This document shows positions 1 through 5,745 of a stretch of DNA of 5,915 bases, piece by piece. The stretch is from Clostridium sp. CAG:221 (GTDB lineage Bacteria; Bacillota; Clostridia; Clostridiales; Clostridiaceae), in contig FR883426.1 in assembly GCA_000435835.1 (NCBI GenBank), positions 6,293-12,207 on the forward strand, given 5' to 3'. A program made the translations under genes and the position numbers. Within the stretch, counting starts at the first letter, position 1, and each line of letters starts with the position of its first letter. Under the pieces are notes generated by a model. That model saw nothing but the letters and a program-made list of their open reading frames with translations. It did not search any database and was not told the DNA's origin.

Positions 1-661
1 CCACATGATTTTCAGGAGTATCTGGGCCAAAAATTCTTTCTGCATCAACTTCTGAAGGTTTTATTATATCTAACTTTCCAATAAGATTTTTTATATATTC
101 TATTCCATCATGTCCTTCTTCCCAAATCATTTCATGATAATTTGGATCAAAACCTATAAGAACATTATTTTTTCTAGCTTCTTCAATAACTTTTTCAATA
201 ACTTTTCTTGATTTCTTTTGAGAAATAGGCCAGCATGAAAAATGAACTATTTTACTATTTTTTAATATTGAACCTATATCTTCATTGTATTCTAAATTAT
301 AATCTGCACTACGATAGAAAATAGGTAGTGGAGTTTCCTTACTTTTAGTTACAAGTACCATACTTGTAGAATTATTGACTTTATTAATAAATTCAGTATT
401 AATATTATTTTTCTTTAAATTATTAATTAAGAATTCACCTAATCTATCATTTCCAACAGAAGCTGAAATAATAGGATTACCACCAAGTCTTTTTATATTC
501 ATAGTAATATTTGCAGGTGAACCACCAAAATATCTTGAGTATTTATTGCAACTATTGTCGGCATCATAATCATCAGAAATCATGTCAACTAATAATTCTC
601 CAATTGCAAATACGTCAAATCTCTTATTCTCAAATTTTACAACATTGTTTAAGTTAAACAT
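1..661 (-). CDS. PfkB-family carbohydrate kinase (fructokinase-like), 3' end outside the window
   Basis: This is the N-terminal 220 codons of a ribokinase/PfkB-fold sugar kinase, which would phosphorylate a sugar in the cytoplasm with ATP. Translation from the ATG at 661-659 is open to the window edge. The first core strand reads FDVFAIGELLVDM (residues 15-27). The substrate-side PfkB signature GGSPANITMNIKRLGG is at 46-61, followed by SVGNDRLGEFL (68-78). GFDPNYHEMIW (170-180) matches the DPN-R/H-x-x-W strand of fructokinase-like members, and IIKPSEVDAERIFG (199-212) is the usual K-P-x-E segment. The C-terminal ATP/anion-hole motif (GAGD with the catalytic Asp) lies off the window. The start is set by AGGGAGGG about 7 nt upstream. 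The family is secure. The exact sugar (fructose, 2-keto-3-deoxygluconate or another) cannot be read from this fragment. The palindromic operator in its promoter suggests control by sugar. Confidence 0.93.
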   Translation of the reverse strand, partial: MFNLNNVVKFENKRFDVFAIGELLVDMISDDYDADNSCNKYSRYFGGSPANITMNIKRLGGNPIISASVGNDRLGEFLINNLKKNNINTEFINKVNNSTSMVLVTKSKETPLPIFYRSADYNLEYNEDIGSILKNSKIVHFSCWPISQKKSRKVIEKVIEEARKNNVLIGFDPNYHEMIWEEGHDGIEYIKNLIGKLDIIKPSEVDAERIFGPDTPENHV

Positions 662-697
662 TGCTAACCCTCCCTTAAATTGGAATTATATAACTAA

Positions 698-726
698 AGT
701 ATAAGTGAAAAAAAGATATATGTCAA
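698..726 (-). promoter_or_regulatory. Sigma-A promoter of the PfkB kinase gene
   Basis: On the minus strand TTGACA (726-721) and TATACT (703-698) are separated by exactly 17 bp, an almost perfect vegetative promoter. Transcription would start near 690, giving a leader of about 30 nt before the ATG at 661. The -35 hexamer is part of the right-hand half of a long palindrome as read on this strand, so a protein bound there would block RNA polymerase. Confidence 0.85.
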
Positions 727-747
727 GCGATTGACATATATCTTTTT
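710..747. promoter_or_regulatory. Long perfect palindrome over the kinase -35 box, probable operator
   Basis: Two 17-bp arms (710-726 and 731-747) are perfect inverted repeats around a 4-bp centre. On the minus strand the core reads TGTCAATCGCTTGACA, with a CG dinucleotide at the exact centre and the pattern AA-N-CG-N-TT around it. That arrangement is typical of operators of LacI/GalR-family sugar repressors. The right half on that strand supplies the TTGACA -35 box, so binding would occlude polymerase. The outer arms end in A and T runs, so the element could also act as a terminator hairpin, but its overlap with a promoter favours an operator. The repressor gene is not in the window. Confidence 0.65.
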
Positions 748-812
748 GCATATTTGAATTATTATAGATTTCACTGATGGTTATGAAAACTTAGTAAATG
801 ATAAATGAGTAG

Positions 813-899
813 CATTTTATATATAAAGATGAAGAGTTCTTACCTATAGCTGAAAAAAATGCTAGTAAAATGGTAGAGGAATTTATAAAACTTTATTAA
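813..899 (+). pseudogene. Decayed gene remnant, C-terminal end only
   Basis: An open frame of 28 codons without a start runs from just after a TAG to a TAA at 897-899. It encodes a charged, helix-like tail containing DEEFLPIAEKNASKMVEEF. In the same frame upstream there are several stops close together (TAG, TAA, TAG between about 790 and 812). There is no ribosome binding site or start codon in a useful place. The composition looks like the last helix of a small cytoplasmic protein, and flavodoxin or FMN-reductase-type proteins often end this way, but that is only an impression. The 296 bp between the kinase and the sirtuin gene otherwise hold only the kinase promoter/operator and the hairpin at 913-954. 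Confidence 0.35.
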
Positions 900-912
900 G
901 AGGTTAAATAAG

Positions 913-954
913 TAAAGATGGTATCTTAAAATTGATTTTAAGATACCATCTTTA
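913..954. terminator. 19-bp-stem bidirectional terminator after the sirtuin gene
   Basis: Perfect inverted repeat: arms 913-931 and 936-954, loop TTGA. The arms end in A and T runs, so the hairpin has U-rich flanks whichever strand is transcribed. It begins 3 bp beyond the sirtuin stop codon on the minus strand, and would also stop plus-strand transcription coming through the remnant that ends at 899. Confidence 0.85.
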
Positions 955-957
955 ATA

Positions 958-1695
958 TTAAATATTATTAACAGTTTCTCCTAAAACCTTCCCAATAGCC
1001 TCATGAATAACTAAATCAGCTTTATTATCAGCGGAAGTTGAACTCTTATTAATTAGAACAAGATTTTTACCTCTAAAGTAATTAATAAGCCCAGCTGCTG
1101 GATAAACAACCAGTGAAGTTCCACCTATAATTAAGGTATCTGCTTTAGAAATGGCAGCAATAGCACCTTTAATTACATTATCATCTAAGCCTTCTTCATA
1201 AAGAACAACATCAGGCTTTACATTTCCTCCACATTTAGTACAAGTAGGCACTCCTTTAGATTCTAAAATAAATTTTTCATCATAAAAGGCATGACATTTA
1301 ACACAATAATTTCTTAAAACAGAACCATGAAGTTCATAGACGTGCTTAGAACCAGCAGCTTGATGTAAGCCATCTATATTTTGAGTAACTACAGCTTTAA
1401 GCTTACCCATTTCTTCAAGCTTAGCTAAAGCTATATGAGCAGCATTAGGCTTAGCATCAGGATATATTAATTTATCTCTATAGAATTCAAAAAATTCTTT
1501 TGGATATTTCATAAACATGGTATGAGAAACTAATTGCTCAGGAGTAAGGTTTATTTTAAGTTTTTCGTTCCACAAACCACTTGCACTTCTGAAATCTGGA
1601 ATACCACTTTCACAACTACAACCAGCACCACCAAAGAAAACTATATTATTGCTATCCCTAAGTATTTGAGTTAACTTTTCTATTTCAGTATTCAT
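958..1695 (-). CDS. cobB: NAD-dependent protein deacylase, sirtuin (SIR2) family
   Basis: Complete 245-residue sirtuin. These enzymes remove acetyl or other acyl groups from protein lysines, using NAD+ and giving nicotinamide and O-acyl-ADP-ribose, in the cytoplasm. The NAD-binding segment GAGCSCESGIPDFRSASGLW spans 23-42. TQNIDGLH is at 104-111, the catalytic His is 123 in ELHGS, and the four zinc Cys are 131, 134 (CVKC), 152 and 155 (CTKC). GGTSLVVYPAAGL (191-203) and VLINKS (213-218) complete the Rossmann NAD site. The length is normal for bacterial sirtuins, and the GTSLVVYPAA segment resembles Thermotoga-type (class U) members. The start is supported by GGAGATGAT 5 nt upstream. Two Cys (26 and 28) lie in the NAD loop, where other sirtuins usually have Val/Ile and Thr/Ala. 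The gene stands alone, with a terminator directly behind it and a divergent small gene in front. Target proteins cannot be inferred here. Confidence 0.96.
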   Translation of the reverse strand: MNTEIEKLTQILRDSNNIVFFGGAGCSCESGIPDFRSASGLWNEKLKINLTPEQLVSHTMFMKYPKEFFEFYRDKLIYPDAKPNAAHIALAKLEEMGKLKAVVTQNIDGLHQAAGSKHVYELHGSVLRNYCVKCHAFYDEKFILESKGVPTCTKCGGNVKPDVVLYEEGLDDNVIKGAIAAISKADTLIIGGTSLVVYPAAGLINYFRGKNLVLINKSSTSADNKADLVIHEAIGKVLGETVNNI

Positions 1696-1786
1696 TTATA
1701 ATCATCTCCGTAATTTATTATATATTTTATTATTACACAAATAATTGGAAAAATAAAAATAGTTTTTATAAGGAGGTTATATAAAA

Positions 1787-1998
1787 ATGTATAACTAGTT
1801 GGAGAAGATGTATTAGCTTCTGAAAATAGTCAATCACGGCAACCACCTGGTGGATATAATAGGCCTAATAGGTATAGGAGATTTAGACGTAGAAATTATC
1901 CTATAGGAGGAATAAACAGGATAGGATTGTTACCATATCCATATATTCCTCCAGTATATCCATATCCTTACGGTTATCCATACTATCCAATTTTTTAG
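1787..1998 (+). pseudogene. Small Tyr/Pro-rich protein gene interrupted by a frameshift
   Basis: ATG at 1787 follows a perfect AGGAGG (1771-1776, 10 nt spacing) but reads Met-Tyr-Asn-stop (TAG at 1796). The frame beginning at 1795 is then open for 67 codons to TAG at 1996-1998 and has no start codon of its own. Its product is clearly protein-like: an acidic start (LVGEDVLASENS), a basic middle (NRYRRFRRRNYP) and a Tyr/Pro-rich tail (PYPYIPPVYPYPYGYPYYPIF split as PYPYIPPVYP and YPYGYPYYPIF). Restoring one base near 1795 would give a product of about 70 residues. Low-complexity Tyr/Pro proteins of this size are common among clostridial spore-surface or envelope proteins, but I do not recognise this one. 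It may be a true pseudogene or a sequencing indel. A terminator follows at 2022. Confidence 0.6.
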
Positions 1999-2021
1999 CA
2001 GTTAATAATTTAATCTTTAGA

Positions 2022-2068
2022 AATAAAAATAAGCTTCTACTTGAAGGGGCTTATTTTTATTGTTTTTT
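2022..2068 (+). terminator. Rho-independent terminator of the Tyr/Pro-rich gene
   Basis: A 13-bp stem (2022-2034 with 2049-2061) carries a small inner TTC/GAA stem with a GGG bulge, and is followed by TTTTTT at 2063-2068. It lies 24 bp after the stop at 1998. Confidence 0.8.
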
Positions 2069-2101
2069 ATGACAGTAAAATTACAATACATATTGAGTAT
2101 G

Positions 2102-2130
2102 TTGTAATTAAATTTTGCTGATGATAGACT
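2102..2130 (+). promoter_or_regulatory. Candidate promoter of the first GNAT gene
   Basis: TTGTAA (2102-2107), a 17-bp spacer, then TAGACT (2125-2130): four of six matches at each hexamer with ideal spacing. An imperfect inverted repeat (AATTACA at 2080-2086 with TGTAATT at 2103-2109) overlaps the -35 region and could be a binding site. The start codon is 35 bp downstream of the -10. Confidence 0.4.
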
Positions 2131-2164
2131 AAGAATAAAGAAATTAAATTTATAGGAGATACTT

Positions 2165-2611
2165 ATGAATATAAGAAAAGCAAAATTAGAAGATTTAGAT
2201 ATTATCGTTGAATATAATTACAATTTAGCATATGAAACAGAAAATAAAGAGTTAGATAAGGAAATCTTAACTAAAGGTGTTAGAAATATCATTCAAGATG
2301 AAAATAAGGGGATATATCATGTTTGTGAAATTGATGGAAAAGTAGTGGGGCAAATTATGTATACATATGAATGGAGTGATTGGAGAAATGGAACATTCAT
2401 TTGGGTGCAAAGTGTGTATGTAAATAAGGAATATAGAGGGAAAGGGGTATTTAAAGCTCTATATAATAAAGTAAAAGAGATATGCGATAGTAATAATGAA
2501 TATGTAGGTATAAGGCTATATGTAGAAAAGGAAAATTATACAGCACAAAAAACTTACAGAAGTTTAGGCATGGAAGAATGTAATTATTTTATGTATGAAT
2601 ATGAAAAGTAA
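2165..2611 (+). CDS. GNAT-family N-acetyltransferase
   Basis: A 148-residue single-domain GCN5-related acetyltransferase, which would transfer acetyl from acetyl-CoA to an amine on an unknown substrate. The N-terminus MNIRKAKLEDLDIIVEYN is the usual first strand and helix. Motif A is at 81-99 (VQSVYVNKEYRGKGVFKAL), with the pyrophosphate loop RGKGVF at 91-96. The last loop position is Phe, where Gly or Ala is standard, although Q/R-x-x-G is kept. Motif B is ENYTAQKTYRSLGM (123-136), with Asn124 and Tyr131 in the places usual for CoA contact and the general acid. The protein is short and acidic at its C-terminus. The start is fixed by AGGAG at 2154-2158, 6 nt upstream. It lies between two terminator-like hairpins, so it is probably transcribed alone. 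The substrate could be a protein N-terminus, an amino acid or a drug. Family sure, substrate unknown. Confidence 0.93.
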   Translation: MNIRKAKLEDLDIIVEYNYNLAYETENKELDKEILTKGVRNIIQDENKGIYHVCEIDGKVVGQIMYTYEWSDWRNGTFIWVQSVYVNKEYRGKGVFKALYNKVKEICDSNNEYVGIRLYVEKENYTAQKTYRSLGMEECNYFMYEYEK

Positions 2612-2703
2612 TAATATCAAGCAAGAGAGTTAAACTTAGTTGTAATATTTTTATTTTTGAAAAATATATTAAATCTATAAAAAGATTTTACTTACATCCG
2701 TAT

Positions 2704-2732
2704 TTTAAATTGTGATAAAATTAAAGTATAGA
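2704..2732 (+). promoter_or_regulatory. Weak candidate promoter of the CarD-family gene
   Basis: TTTAAA (2704-2709), 17 bp, TATAGA (2727-2732): four of six matches each. If used, transcription would start at about 2739, the base of the hairpin at 2738-2776. No better promoter is visible between that hairpin and the gene, which is why this one is listed. Confidence 0.3.
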
Positions 2733-2737
2733 TAACC

Positions 2738-2781
2738 AGTAGTTTTAATAACGTAAGTCCAGTTATTAAAGCTGCTTTTTT
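2738..2781 (+). terminator. Terminator-like hairpin in the leader of the CarD-family gene
   Basis: A 15-bp stem (2738-2752 with 2762-2776, two G-U pairs in RNA, 9-nt loop) runs directly into TTTTTT at 2776-2781. It is 126 bp after the upstream GNAT stop and 41 bp before the CarD-family start codon. Bases 2772-2778 (CTGCTTT), which include the end of its right arm, can instead pair with AAAGCAG at 2789-2795. The two structures exclude each other, as in attenuators. It is either the distal terminator of the GNAT transcript or a conditional terminator of the CarD-family transcript. Confidence 0.65.
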
Positions 2782-2821
2782 GTTTCATAAAGCAGGATTT
2801 ATGAAAGAAAGGAGAAGTTTT

Positions 2822-3319
2822 ATGTTTAAGATTAATGATTATGTTATGTATGGAATAACAGGGGTCTGCAAAATTTTAGATATAAAAGAAGAGAAAGATA
2901 GGAATAGTGTAATAAAAAAGTATTATGTATTAAGGCCCATTTACTCTAAAAATACCATAATAAAGACTCCTGTAAACAATATGAAAATTTCTATGAGAAA
3001 GATACATTCTTTAGATGAGGTAAATTCATTGATAACGGCTATTCCCAGTGAAGAAACTTTATGGATAGAGGATGAGAAGAGTAGAAATGAGAAATTTAAA
3101 TCTATGCTTAAAAGTGGAGATTGTGAAGCACTTATTAAATTGGTAAAGAGCATTTATGAAAATAAGAAAAGTAATAGAGAGTTAGGTAAAAAAGCTTATA
3201 AAGGCGATGAAGAAATAATGAAAACTGCAGAGCGATTATTAAATGAGGAATTTGCAATAATATTAAATATTTCACCAGATGAGGTTAATTCATATATAGC
3301 TGAGAAGATGTCACAATAA
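2822..3319 (+). CDS. CarD/CdnL-family RNA polymerase-binding transcription regulator
   Basis: A 165-residue protein with the two-part layout of CarD/CdnL. These proteins bind the RNA polymerase beta subunit and stabilise the open promoter complex. The N-terminal Tudor-like RNAP-interaction domain (about 1-60, shared with Mfd) shows FKINDYVMYGITGVCKILDI (2-21), KYYVLRPI (33-40) and TPVNN (49-53). The C-terminal helical DNA-binding part holds ETLWIEDEKSRNEKF (78-92) followed by KSGDCEALIKLVKSIYENKK (97-116) and ERLLNEEFAIILNIS (137-151). Trp81 is in the region where family members carry the Trp that wedges into the minor groove at the upstream edge of the -10 element; this alignment is by eye. 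I chose the ATG at 2822 because AAAGGAG lies 7 nt upstream and the family begins M-F-x-I-x-D; an in-frame TTG at 2780 is inside the leader hairpin. The gene is followed by its own terminator. Target promoters are unknown. Confidence 0.92.
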   Translation: MFKINDYVMYGITGVCKILDIKEEKDRNSVIKKYYVLRPIYSKNTIIKTPVNNMKISMRKIHSLDEVNSLITAIPSEETLWIEDEKSRNEKFKSMLKSGDCEALIKLVKSIYENKKSNRELGKKAYKGDEEIMKTAERLLNEEFAIILNISPDEVNSYIAEKMSQ

Positions 3320-3361
3320 GTTAAGATAGTTAGAACATAGATAGATACTATCTGATGGAGC

Positions 3362-3402
3362 AAATAAATGCTACAAAAGATTTTTTGTGGCATTTATTTT
3401 TT
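3362..3402 (+). terminator. Rho-independent terminator of the CarD-family gene
   Basis: A 17-bp stem (3362-3378 with 3383-3399, one G-U pair, loop GATT) followed by a T run to 3402. It lies 42 bp beyond the stop codon at 3319. Confidence 0.85.
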
Positions 3403-3455
3403 GGTTATAAGGAACTTATTAATATGCTTAAAAAGAACGAATTTAAATTTTTTTA

Positions 3456-3467
3456 TATCATATGATA
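3456..3467. promoter_or_regulatory. 12-bp perfect palindrome upstream of the FAD oxidoreductase gene
   Basis: TATCATATGATA is self-complementary and lies 34 bp before the chosen start codon. It contains TATGAT, a possible -10, and CATATGATA, which fits the CATA-NNN-TA -10 pattern of the mother-cell sporulation factor sigma-K. No convincing -35 of either type is seen at proper spacing. It may be a promoter part, an operator, or chance in AT-rich DNA. Confidence 0.25.
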
Positions 3468-3500
3468 GTAGAGGTTAGTAATCTTAAACTAGGAGGCAGT

Positions 3501-4985
3501 ATGAATGATAAGAAGATAATAATAATTGGAGGCGGAATATCAGGACTTACTGCAGGAATTTATGCTCAAAAGGCAGGCTTTAGTAGTGAAATTTATGAAA
3601 GACATAGTATTGTAGGTGGTGAATGTACAGGTTGGGATAGGGACGGATATCATATAGATAATTGTATACACTGGCTGATGGGCACCACAAAAGGCACAGA
3701 GTTAAATAGGATATGGCGTGAAACGGGAGCAATTGATGATGATACTGAAATAATAAGAAATGATAAAATGTATACTTCAGAGTTTGATGGAAAATCTATT
3801 TCATTATGGAAAGATATAAATAAAACTAAGGAAGAGCTTTTAGCATTATCTCCAGAGGATGCTGATGAAATTAATAAGCTTATTGAAAGTTGTATTGTTG
3901 GAGCTAAAGTGAATATACCAGCTGAAAAACCACCTGAAATGATGAACTTTATAGATGTAATTAAGTTGTCAAAGTCTATGAAGATTTTGAAGCTATATGA
4001 AGGTATGGATACAAATGATTTAATGGATAAATTTAAACATCCATTGATTAAGTGCCTTATTTCAGACTTTTGCCCAAAAGAGTCATTGGCTAATTCATTT
4101 CCAATGGCATATGGAAATTTTATTAGTGGAGATGGAGGAATACCTAAGGGGGGATCAAGAGCAATGGCACTTAGGATGAGGAAGAGATATGAATAGCTAG
4201 GTGGCAGAATATTTACTGATTGTAATGTGATGAAGATAGATGTAGATGAAGATATTGCCACAGGAATTACTTTGAAGGATGGAAGGAAAGTTAAAGGAGA
4301 TTACATCATACCAGCTTGTGATATCAATTATACTTTTGGACATTTATTAGGTAAAGACTATATGGATGATGTAATGAATGAAGTCTTACATCATAGAAAG
4401 AAATATCCTATTTATGGTATGTTTCAAGCAGCATATGCTATAGATAGCCATAAAGCTCTGGAATCAGAATATATGCTAGATGCCAGTGATATAAAAAATG
4501 AAAGCTGGATGGGTGATAGAATAACAGTTAAAACATATGGTTATGAGCCAGACTTTGCACCGAAAGGTAAACAGATAATCCAAATATTATGGGGATTATC
4601 TGAAGATAGTTATATTTACTGGAGAAAATTATATGGTGATAGAGAACAATATAATAAGAAGAAAGTTGAAATTGCTGAATTGATTTTGAGGAAGATAGAA
4701 GAGCGTTTTCCTGAATATGCAGGAAAGATGAAACTTATAGATACTTGGACACCAATAACATATGAAAGATACTGCAATGCTTATAAAGGATATAATCAGG
4801 CTTATATGATTACTAAAAATAGTATGAAGAATCCATATCCATCTCCATTTGTTAAAGGTATAGAAAATGTTATTTTAGCAGGACAATGGCTATCGCCTCC
4901 AGGTGGACTACCAGGAGCTGCAATACAAGGAAAGTTTTCTATTCAAAGGATTCTTAAAAAAGAAAAAAGAAGTATAAAAATATAA
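3501..4985 (+). pseudogene. Phytoene-desaturase-like FAD oxidoreductase interrupted by an in-frame TAG
   Basis: The frame from ATG 3501 to TAA 4983-4985 spans 494 codons, the normal length for this family, but codon 232 (4194-4196) is TAG. Both halves lie in the same frame and together form one protein. The N-terminal half has the FAD Rossmann motif IIIIGGGISGLTAGIYAQKA (6-25), the ribose-binding acid Glu33, and VGGECTGWDRDGYHIDNCIHW (38-58, split here as VGGECTGWDRDG and YHIDNCIHW). The C-terminal half ends with AGQWLSPPGGLPGAAIQGKF (460-479), the flavin-contacting segment of the phytoene dehydrogenase/carotenoid isomerase-like group (COG1233 type). Such enzymes oxidise or isomerise unsaturated or amine substrates; the substrate here is unknown, and no carotenoid gene is nearby. 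The start at 3501 follows AGGAGG with a short 4-nt gap; the in-frame ATG at 3462 has no binding site. A GTG at 4227 could restart the second half but has no Shine-Dalgarno. Read as it stands, translation gives a 231-residue fragment lacking the C-terminal half of the FAD site. Confidence 0.85.
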
Positions 4986-4992
4986 AATTATT

Positions 4993-5037
4993 AAATCATA
5001 TGGAGCATTTTATGCTTTCCATATGATTTTTATTTTT
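4993..5037 (+). terminator. Rho-independent terminator of the FAD oxidoreductase gene
   Basis: A 12-bp stem (4993-5004 with 5018-5029) capped by an inner GCAT/ATGC stem, with a 2-nt bulge, followed by TTTTATTTTT. It begins 8 bp after the stop codon at 4985. Confidence 0.85.
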
Positions 5038-5056
5038 ATTATCAAAGTGATAAAAT
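5028..5056 (+). promoter_or_regulatory. Candidate extended -10 promoter of the second GNAT gene, with inverted repeat
   Basis: TGATAAAAT (5048-5056) fits an extended -10 (TG-N-TAAAAT). The weak -35 TTTTAT (5028-5033) lies 17 bp upstream, in the T tract of the preceding terminator. A perfect inverted repeat, TTATCA-AAG-TGATAA (5039-5053), covers the extended -10, where a repressor would act. Both signals are short and could be chance in this composition. Confidence 0.35.
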
Positions 5057-5086
5057 TGAAAATATAAATAAAAAGGAGTGATAAAG

Positions 5087-5623
5087 ATGAGTGAAATAAT
5101 ATATAGAAAGATAAATGAAAATGAATTAAACACTGAGATATTTTCAAATTTTAATAGATATCAGCAAGTGAATAAATGCTGGAGAAAAAGAAATGGTCAA
5201 TGGACTTTAGAGAATATAGCATTTACGGAACAATGGGGCAAGGAGGAGTATGAGTTTTTAGTGGAGTGCCTAAAAAATACTTTAAATACTGGAGGCGCTG
5301 TTATTGGGGCCTTTATAGAAGGAAAGTTAGCAGGCTTTACTTCCGTAGAAAATAAGTTTTTTGGTTCAAAAAGTCAGTATATACAATTATCTTCAATTCA
5401 TGTTTCATATGAAAGCAGAGGAAAAGGCATTGGCAAAAAACTTTTTCAAATGATTGCCCAAGAAGCAAGAGATTTAGATGCTAAAAAGTTATATATTTCA
5501 GCACATTCATCGGAGGAATCACAAGCTTTTTATAAGGCTATAGGTTGCATAGAAGCTAAAGAGTACAATGAAAAATTAGTACAAGCAGAACCTTGTGATT
5601 GCCAGTTAGAATATATATTATAA
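5087..5623 (+). CDS. GNAT-family N-acetyltransferase
   Basis: A 178-residue acetyltransferase of the GCN5-related family, unrelated in sequence to the GNAT at 2165 apart from the fold. After an N-terminal extension rich in Asn, Trp and charged residues (1-65), strands AVIGAFIEGKLAGFTSVE (71-88) lead to motif A, LSSIHVSYESRGKGIGKKLF (101-120). Its acetyl-CoA loop RGKGIG (111-116) is fully canonical. Motif B is SSEESQAFYKAIGC (141-154), with Tyr149 as the usual general acid. The tail AEPCDCQLEYIL carries Cys170 and Cys172 and matches a C-terminus I associate with a common Firmicute GNAT subgroup. The ATG at 5087 is preferred because AAGGAGTGAT lies 8 nt before it (from GGAG); an in-frame GTG at 5078 overlaps that site. 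It is probably a single-gene unit with a weak hairpin behind it. The acyl acceptor is unknown. Confidence 0.93.
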   Translation: MSEIIYRKINENELNTEIFSNFNRYQQVNKCWRKRNGQWTLENIAFTEQWGKEEYEFLVECLKNTLNTGGAVIGAFIEGKLAGFTSVENKFFGSKSQYIQLSSIHVSYESRGKGIGKKLFQMIAQEARDLDAKKLYISAHSSEESQAFYKAIGCIEAKEYNEKLVQAEPCDCQLEYIL

Positions 5624-5654
5624 TTTTAAGAAAGCGTAATTAGAGTAAAATAAT

Positions 5655-5675
5655 GGCTACATAGCCTTTCTTTTT
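5655..5675 (+). terminator. Weak terminator candidate after the second GNAT gene
   Basis: A short stem GGCT-ACAT-AGCC (5655-5666) is followed by TTTCTTTTT. The stem has only 4 bp, although AAGAAAG (5628-5634) and CTTTCTT (5666-5672) could enclose it. It is plausible by position, 32 bp after the stop, but much weaker than the other terminators here. Confidence 0.45.
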
Positions 5676-5745
5676 ACAACATTATTATTTAATTTAAGTA
5701 AAAAATAATATAGGTAAGTATTTTTCATCTAGGAGTGATTAATTT

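Noticed and set aside
375..569. Plus-strand open frame of 64 codons opposite the sugar kinase
   Set aside because: It is antisense to conserved PfkB motifs, has no ribosome binding site, and its product is just the hydrophobic shadow of AT-rich coding DNA.
731..768. Plus-strand promoter from the second TTGACA of the palindrome
   Set aside because: There is no -10-like hexamer 16-18 bp downstream (the position reads TTGAAT), and no intact gene follows on the plus strand.
1938..1990. CCATATCC/TATCC direct DNA repeats
   Set aside because: They follow from codons for repeated Pro-Tyr in the frameshifted small gene and need no separate explanation.
2780..2821. Longer N-terminus of the CarD-family protein from a TTG at 2780
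   Set aside because: The TTG is in the U-run of the leader hairpin and lacks a Shine-Dalgarno, while the ATG at 2822 has AAAGGAG at good spacing and matches the family start.
2941..3393. Two minus-strand open frames (2941-3153 and 3196-3393) opposite the CarD-family gene
   Set aside because: Both are antisense to conserved CarD-family coding; one also runs through the terminator at 3362. Neither has a credible ribosome binding site.
3462..3500. Upstream ATG at 3462 as the start of the FAD oxidoreductase
   Set aside because: It lies in the 12-bp palindrome and has no ribosome binding site. The ATG at 3501 follows AGGAGG and begins directly at the FAD-binding strand.
3650..4261. Minus-strand open frame of 203 codons opposite the FAD oxidoreductase
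   Set aside because: It is Ser/Ile/Leu-rich shadow sequence over a region with clear oxidoreductase coding on the plus strand, and has no start signals or recognisable motif.
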